DNA of 16,829 bases from Terriglobia bacterium (GTDB taxonomy: Bacteria > Acidobacteriota > Terriglobia > UBA7540): contig JAIQGB010000028.1 in assembly GCA_020072905.1 (NCBI GenBank), positions 1 through 16,829 on the forward strand, written 5' to 3'. The position numbers and the translations under genes are program-made. Positions 13,335 to 16,829 of this stretch are shown in pieces (position 1 is the stretch's first letter; each line of letters begins with the position of its first letter). Below the pieces are notes generated by a model that saw nothing but the letters and a program-made list of their open reading frames with translations, was not told where the DNA came from and did not search any database.

Positions 13335-13697
13335 GTGAAGCGACTGACTTACATCTTGCTGGCGGCATTGGTCCTGGAGTGGACGGGACCGAGGCTCCTG
13401 TGCTCTCCCGGAGCACAGCCCTCACACCGCTGCTGCCCCCCAGGCCAGAAGGCTCCACGCCAGAGTCCAGCATCTGTCCCCGCCTGCTGCCAGCTTTCCA
13501 CGGTCCCAAATCCGGCAACGGTCGCCCCGGCTTCGAGGGCCAGCGATGCGGCCAGCGTTTCAGCCGCAATTGAGAACGGAAGGCCCCTACGGCCACGTGA
13601 TATACAATCCTCGGCCGCGGTCAGCCGGGTCATCCGCTCGCAGGGGATCTCTCCTCCCCTGAATCCTCTCCTCCAGACCTGTCTGCTGCTGATATAG
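13335..13697 (+). CDS. Small secreted Cys-pair protein preceding metal-efflux genes
   Basis: The 120-residue protein starts at a GTG with AGGGGA ten bases upstream; an in-frame ATG 42 bases earlier lacks a ribosome site and overlaps the -10 element. It opens with a signal-like segment (KRLTYILLAALVLEW, 2-16). Cys23 follows, and two Cys pairs sit in Pro-rich surroundings: HRCCPPG (31-37) and ACCQ (50-53). The middle is Ala/Ser-rich and the end is hydrophobic (PLLQTCLLLI). I do not recognise a named family. Position as first gene of the RND operon, export and vicinal Cys pairs suggest a periplasmic metal-binding or sensing protein, which is inference. The antisense frame over the same bases is less protein-like. 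Confidence 0.55.
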   Translation: MKRLTYILLAALVLEWTGPRLLCSPGAQPSHRCCPPGQKAPRQSPASVPACCQLSTVPNPATVAPASRASDAASVSAAIENGRPLRPRDIQSSAAVSRVIRSQGISPPLNPLLQTCLLLI

Positions 13698-13731
13698 TTC
13701 CCCATCCCAAGATCCTTGCGTGTTCTCCGGA

Positions 13732-13751
13732 TTTCTTCCGGCCGGAAGAAA
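13732..13751. promoter_or_regulatory. Perfect 20-bp palindrome between small secreted gene and outer-membrane factor gene
   Basis: TTTCTTCCGG followed by CCGGAAGAAA is a perfect palindrome with no spacer, 35 bases after the first gene's stop and 76 bases before the next start. Lack of a loop favours a dimeric regulator's operator or a processing site over a terminator. Confidence 0.45.
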
Positions 13752-13827
13752 CCACCGGCAAGACTTCATGCGCACGGCTCGCTCGCCGCAAGCTGCCTCT
13801 TCCGGCGGCGAGGGATGGAGAAACCCA

Positions 13828-15111
13828 ATGTCTCTCAGCAAAACCCTGTGGTTACTGACCCTCAGCGTCTGCCTGCCCTTGCAGGCTCAGGACTCGGGCG
13901 CAAGAACCCAGACGCCCGCGACAGCGCTGGTCCTCCAGCTCAACGAACTTGTCCGCGATGCCCTGGAACGGAATCCGGAAATTCAGGCGGCTCAGCGCAG
14001 CGTGGACGCCCAGCAGGCACGCATTCCTCAGGCCAAGGCCTGGCCCGACCCGATGATTTCGGTGGGCTACGCCGGCAACGTCGTGCCCCCCTTCACGGTG
14101 ATGCGGGGTGACCCCTCGAGCGCGCGGCAAATCATGGCCGAGCAGGAGATCCCGTTTCCCGGCAAGACGCGTCTGCGCGGCCAGATTGCCGCACGCGAGG
14201 CCGAGGCGGGGTCGCACAGTGTGGACGACGCGGCGCGACGCGTCGCCACCGAGGTGAAAGAAGCCTATTTCGAGCTCTACTACACCGACCAGGGGCTGGA
14301 GACTCTACGCAAGGATCGCGACATCCTCGAGAAACTCGCCAAGGTGGCGGAGATCCGCTACTCGGTCGGCAAGGTTGCACAGCAGGATATTCTGCGGGCG
14401 CAGGTGGAGCTTTCGCGGCTCACGGAGCGCGAGACGCTGCTTGAAGAGACGCGGCGGACGCTCGAGGCGCAGCTCAACAGCCTGCGGGATCGGCCGGTCG
14501 ATACGCCGCTCGGCGCGACCGCCGAGGTCCGGGAAAGTCCGCTCGTGCAGACGGTAGATGAACTGCAGGCCGCGGCCGAATCCGGCTTCCCCGCCCTCAA
14601 GCGCCAGCAAACGCTGATCGAAAGCAACCGCCTGGCCGTGGACCTGGCGCGGAAGGATGTAAAGCCGAACTTCAGCATCGGCTACACGTACATGCAGCGC
14701 CTGGGAATGCCCGATATGTACGGCCTTACCTTTTCCACCAGCCTGCCCATCTTTCGCCACTCGAAGCAAGACCAAGCCATCCGCGAGGCGGCGGAGAACC
14801 TGGCTTCCGCGCGCCGCATGGAGCAGAACGAACTCACCGTGCTGCGCTACCGCGTCAAGCAGCAATATCTCCAGGCGCAGGCCGCCGATCGCCTCCTGCA
14901 GCTTTACTCGCAGGGCATCGTGCCGCAATCGCGGCTGACTCTGGAGTCGTCGCTAGCGAGCTACGAGACCGGCGCCACCGACTTCCAGACGGTGCTCGGC
15001 AATTTCACGACGATTCTCGACTACGAACTCGGCTATCACCAGCAACTCGCCACGCATGAAAAAGCCTTGGCGGGGCTCGAAGAATTGACAGGATTGGAAC
15101 TGATCAAGTAG
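13828..15111 (+). CDS. TolC-like outer-membrane factor of heavy-metal RND efflux
   Basis: The 427-residue protein has the two-fold repeated outer-membrane efflux protein architecture (about 35-225 and 237-425). Long Ala/Glu/Gln-rich helices (for example EIQAAQRSVDAQQARIPQA near 51-69) build the trimeric tunnel through periplasm and outer membrane. A signal peptide spans about 1-20 (LWLLTLSVCLPLQA). The AWPDP motif (71-75) and the EQEIPFPGKTRLRG stretch (105-118) are typical of CusC/CzcC-type members. I set the start at the ATG at 13828, which has GGAG seven bases upstream; the frame is open for 108 more bases, but that part includes the palindrome region. It forms an operon with the adaptor and pump that follow. 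Cys15 is not in a convincing lipobox. Confidence 0.88.
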   Translation: MSLSKTLWLLTLSVCLPLQAQDSGARTQTPATALVLQLNELVRDALERNPEIQAAQRSVDAQQARIPQAKAWPDPMISVGYAGNVVPPFTVMRGDPSSARQIMAEQEIPFPGKTRLRGQIAAREAEAGSHSVDDAARRVATEVKEAYFELYYTDQGLETLRKDRDILEKLAKVAEIRYSVGKVAQQDILRAQVELSRLTERETLLEETRRTLEAQLNSLRDRPVDTPLGATAEVRESPLVQTVDELQAAAESGFPALKRQQTLIESNRLAVDLARKDVKPNFSIGYTYMQRLGMPDMYGLTFSTSLPIFRHSKQDQAIREAAENLASARRMEQNELTVLRYRVKQQYLQAQAADRLLQLYSQGIVPQSRLTLESSLASYETGATDFQTVLGNFTTILDYELGYHQQLATHEKALAGLEELTGLELIK

Positions 15112-15131
15112 GGGCGCGGCTTGCCACGCCC
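15109..15131. repeat. Short REP-like hairpin after the outer-membrane factor gene
   Basis: GGGCG-C-GGC-TT-GCC-A-CGCCC (15112-15131) folds into a 5+3 bp stem with a single C-A mismatch. The TAG stop codon of the upstream gene directly abuts it. With no T-tract it is more likely an intergenic palindrome or RNA-stability element than a terminator. Confidence 0.5.
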
Positions 15132-15159
15132 TCACCCGAAGTATGCGGAGAGGTCAACA

Positions 15160-16509
15160 ATGAGAACATCGAAAAAGAAAACCTTGATTGCTATCGCAGT
15201 TTTCGCCGCGATTTCCGCGGGCATTGCGCTGGTCTGGCGCCCCGTGGCCGAAAGACTCGGGGGGTGGACACAGCCGTCAACTGCCGCCGCTGCACCGGCC
15301 GCGACTTCGACCGAGCGCAAGATCCTCTACTACGAGGATCCCATGCATCCCTGGTATCGCTCCGACAAGCCGGGGATTGCTCCCGATTGCGGCATGAAGC
15401 TCGTGCCGGTCTACGCCGACGAAGCGGGCGCCGCCGCGCCGACCACGCCCGGCACCGTGCAAATCAGTACCGCGCGCCAGCAACTCATCGGCGTGACCAG
15501 CCAAGGCGCGAAGTATCGGACACTCGACAAGACCATCCGCACCGTGGGCCGCGTGGCGCTGGACGAGGAGCGCCTCGCCAATGTCCACGTCAAGGTCAAT
15601 GGGTGGATCCAGAAGGTCTTCGTCGATTACACCTTCCAGCACGTCAAGAAGGGGGATCCGCTGTTCACCTTGTACAGCCCCGAGCTCCTGGCGACCGAGC
15701 AGGAGTATCTGCTGGCGCTCAAGGCCGACCGCGAACTCGGCACAAGCTCGTTTGCGGAAGTTGCCGCCGGCGGGAAGGACCTGCTGGATGCCGCACGGCG
15801 CCGACTCGAGCTGTGGGATCTGACCGACGAACAAATCCGCGAACTGGAGCAGACAGGCAAGCCGCAGCGGGAGATCACCTACTACTCGCCCGCCAGCGGC
15901 GAGGTGCTGGAGCGCAAGGGGTTTCCCAACCAGTATGTGACCCCTGACACCGAAATCTACAAGCTCGCCGACCACAGCGTCGTTTGGGTCTATGCCGATA
16001 TCTACGAGCCGGAAATGCCCCTCGTCGAACTGGGTCAGGAGGCGACCCTCACCGCCGAAGCCCTCCCGGGGCAGAAGCTCACGGGCCGCATCACCTTCAT
16101 CCAACCGCACTTGAGCGGCGAAACGCGCACCCTGCCCGTTCGGATGGATTTTCCCAATCCCGATCTGAAGCTCAAGCCGGAAATGTTCGTGAACGTCGAG
16201 CTGCACCGCTCGCTCGGCCGGCAACTGACGGTGCCGATCGACGCGGTGCTCGATTCCGGCGATCGGCAGCGCGTGTTTATCGACCGGGGCGATGGCTACT
16301 TCACCCCGCGCGAGGTGAAGATCGGCGGGCGCACCGAAGACTACGTCGCCATCACCAGCGGACTGCGTGCGGGCGAAAAGGTCGTGACCCGCGCCAACTT
16401 CCTGATCGATTCGGAAAGCAATCTGCGCCAGGCCGTCACCGGCATGGCGGAAATGCCGGGGATGAAACAAGCGCCGGCGGCGACCGCCGGGAATGAACAT
16501 CAGCATTGA
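15160..16509 (+). CDS. cusB: CusB-like periplasmic adaptor with heavy-metal-binding domain
   Basis: The 449-residue membrane-fusion protein links the inner-membrane RND pump to the outer-membrane factor. An N-terminal membrane anchor or signal spans 7-26. A heavy-metal-binding domain follows (about 57-87, YYEDPMHPWYRSDKPGIAPD then CGMKLVPVY), with His63, Cys77, Met62 and Met79 as likely ligands. The adaptor core runs from about 100 to 420 with lipoyl/barrel halves (VHVKVNGWIQKVF; YYSPASGEVLERKG) and a helical hairpin between. The tail is Met/His-rich (GMAEMPGMK, EHQH), which favours Cu(I)/Ag(I) over Zn/Co. The ATG at 15160 has GGAGAGG six bases upstream, so it is preferred to an upstream TTG. 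The gene lies 48 bases after the outer-membrane factor gene. Confidence 0.9.
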   Translation: MRTSKKKTLIAIAVFAAISAGIALVWRPVAERLGGWTQPSTAAAAPAATSTERKILYYEDPMHPWYRSDKPGIAPDCGMKLVPVYADEAGAAAPTTPGTVQISTARQQLIGVTSQGAKYRTLDKTIRTVGRVALDEERLANVHVKVNGWIQKVFVDYTFQHVKKGDPLFTLYSPELLATEQEYLLALKADRELGTSSFAEVAAGGKDLLDAARRRLELWDLTDEQIRELEQTGKPQREITYYSPASGEVLERKGFPNQYVTPDTEIYKLADHSVVWVYADIYEPEMPLVELGQEATLTAEALPGQKLTGRITFIQPHLSGETRTLPVRMDFPNPDLKLKPEMFVNVELHRSLGRQLTVPIDAVLDSGDRQRVFIDRGDGYFTPREVKIGGRTEDYVAITSGLRAGEKVVTRANFLIDSESNLRQAVTGMAEMPGMKQAPAATAGNEHQH

Positions 16510-16512
16510 AGA

Positions 16513-16628
16513 GTAGCGCCGGGCTTCAGCCCGGCACCCTGCCGCCCTGAAGGGCGGCGCTACGGGAGCGTCAAGTAGCGCCGGCATCTTGCCGGCATCG
16601 GAAAACGCCGCCGGGACGGGGGCGCTAC
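16513..16628. repeat. Two tandem cruciform-type palindromic repeats between cusB and cusA
   Basis: Two units are each bounded by GTAGCGCC and GGCGCTAC (16513-16562 and 16575-16628). The first contains two strong inner hairpins, GCCGGGC-TTCA-GCCCGGC and GCCGCCC-TGAA-GGGCGGC, so it could fold like a three-way junction. The second has GCCGGCA-TCT-TGCCGGC and a weaker second arm. They fill almost the whole spacer inside the operon, with no T-tract after them. Confidence 0.65.
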
Positions 16629-16641
16629 GAGGAATCCAATC

Positions 16642-16829
16642 ATGATTCATCGCATCATCGAATTCAGCGCGAGGAACAAATTCGTCGTCTTCCTGTTCGT
16701 GGCCGCGGCGTGTGTGGGAGGTTGGTGGTCGCTCAACAACGTGCCGCTCGACGCCATCCCCGACCTCTCGGACACGCAGGTGATCATCTACTCGCGCTGG
16801 GACCGCAGCCCGGACATTGTCGAAGACCA
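16642..16829 (+). CDS. cusA: CusA/CzcA-type heavy-metal RND efflux pump (5' end only)
   Basis: The first 62 codons are present and the gene runs off the window. The protein starts MIHRIIEFSARNKFVVF, with the first transmembrane helix (about 12-29). The conserved NNVPLDAIPDLSDTQV segment (35-50) and SRWDRSPDIVEDQ follow, typical of heavy-metal-efflux RND pumps that expel Cu/Ag or Zn/Co/Cd with proton antiport. The SRWDRSPD wording is closer to CusA-like than CzcA-like members as I recall them. The ATG has AGGA eight bases upstream. It follows the adaptor and the tandem palindromes in one operon. Confidence 0.92.
   Translation, partial: MIHRIIEFSARNKFVVFLFVAAACVGGWWSLNNVPLDAIPDLSDTQVIIYSRWDRSPDIVED

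Noticed and set aside
14305..14928. Antisense frame opposite the outer-membrane factor
   Set aside because: It lies entirely inside the TolC-like gene and has no start signal or known motif.
15277..16650. Long antisense open frame (457 codons) opposite the adaptor gene
   Set aside because: It mirrors the codon structure of the well-supported CusB-like gene, and its composition (His/Arg/Gly-rich with no recognisable motif) is typical of antisense frames in GC-rich coding DNA.

Overview
The window looks like a chromosomal segment of a GC-rich, environmental, diderm bacterium, most likely an Acidobacteriota. The reasons are an ADOP-type (acidobacterial duplicated-orphan MacB-like) permease, multihaem 'doubled CXXCH' cytochromes beside an NHL beta-propeller protein, PilZ proteins, a Tat-exported sugar isomerase-like protein, and several families of palindromic intergenic repeats. 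This is inference from gene content; there is no rRNA or tRNA marker in the window.

Layout. 1-460: fragments of two core biosynthetic genes, MenA/UbiA-like on the minus strand and HemY-like on the plus strand, lie head to head and both lack their N-terminal parts. 484-3052, all minus strand: a Tat-exported TIM-barrel protein and two PilZ proteins separated by a 108-bp MITE-like element. A good sigma-70 promoter lies upstream of the PilZ pair. 3160-4632: an N-terminally truncated multihaem cytochrome. 4724-7159: a complete ADOP permease with a possible sigma-54 promoter. 7160-7754: a gene-free, repeat-rich stretch. 7581-11594: a cassette-like array. Here minus-strand genes (an ankyrin protein, an AbiTii-family protein and a HEPN-like protein) alternate with copies of a roughly 90-120 bp palindromic element (R1-R4) that carries an intrinsic-terminator hairpin. 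11593-12953: a seven-haem cytochrome translationally coupled to an NHL-propeller gene that is truncated at a repeat. 13335-16829, plus strand: a heavy-metal (probably Cu/Ag) RND efflux operon with a small Cys-pair secreted protein, a TolC-like outer-membrane factor, a CusB-like adaptor with a heavy-metal-binding domain, and the start of a CusA-like pump.

How it fits together. The cytochrome/NHL/multihaem-cytochrome set resembles operons thought to move electrons through the periplasm and outer membrane. Here the NHL gene has lost its 3' half and the multihaem cytochrome its 5' end. The roughly 7 kb between these two broken ends holds the ADOP permease and the cassette-like array, so I infer that this block interrupted the operon. 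The array is the most interesting part. It has one gene per repeat, all in the same orientation, and two of the three genes resemble phage-defence or abortive-infection families. Its outermost repeats share a subtype and each lies next to a 33-bp direct repeat; the two direct repeats are 4,003 bp apart. It resembles an integron cassette array in topology, but I found no canonical attC core sites and no integrase.
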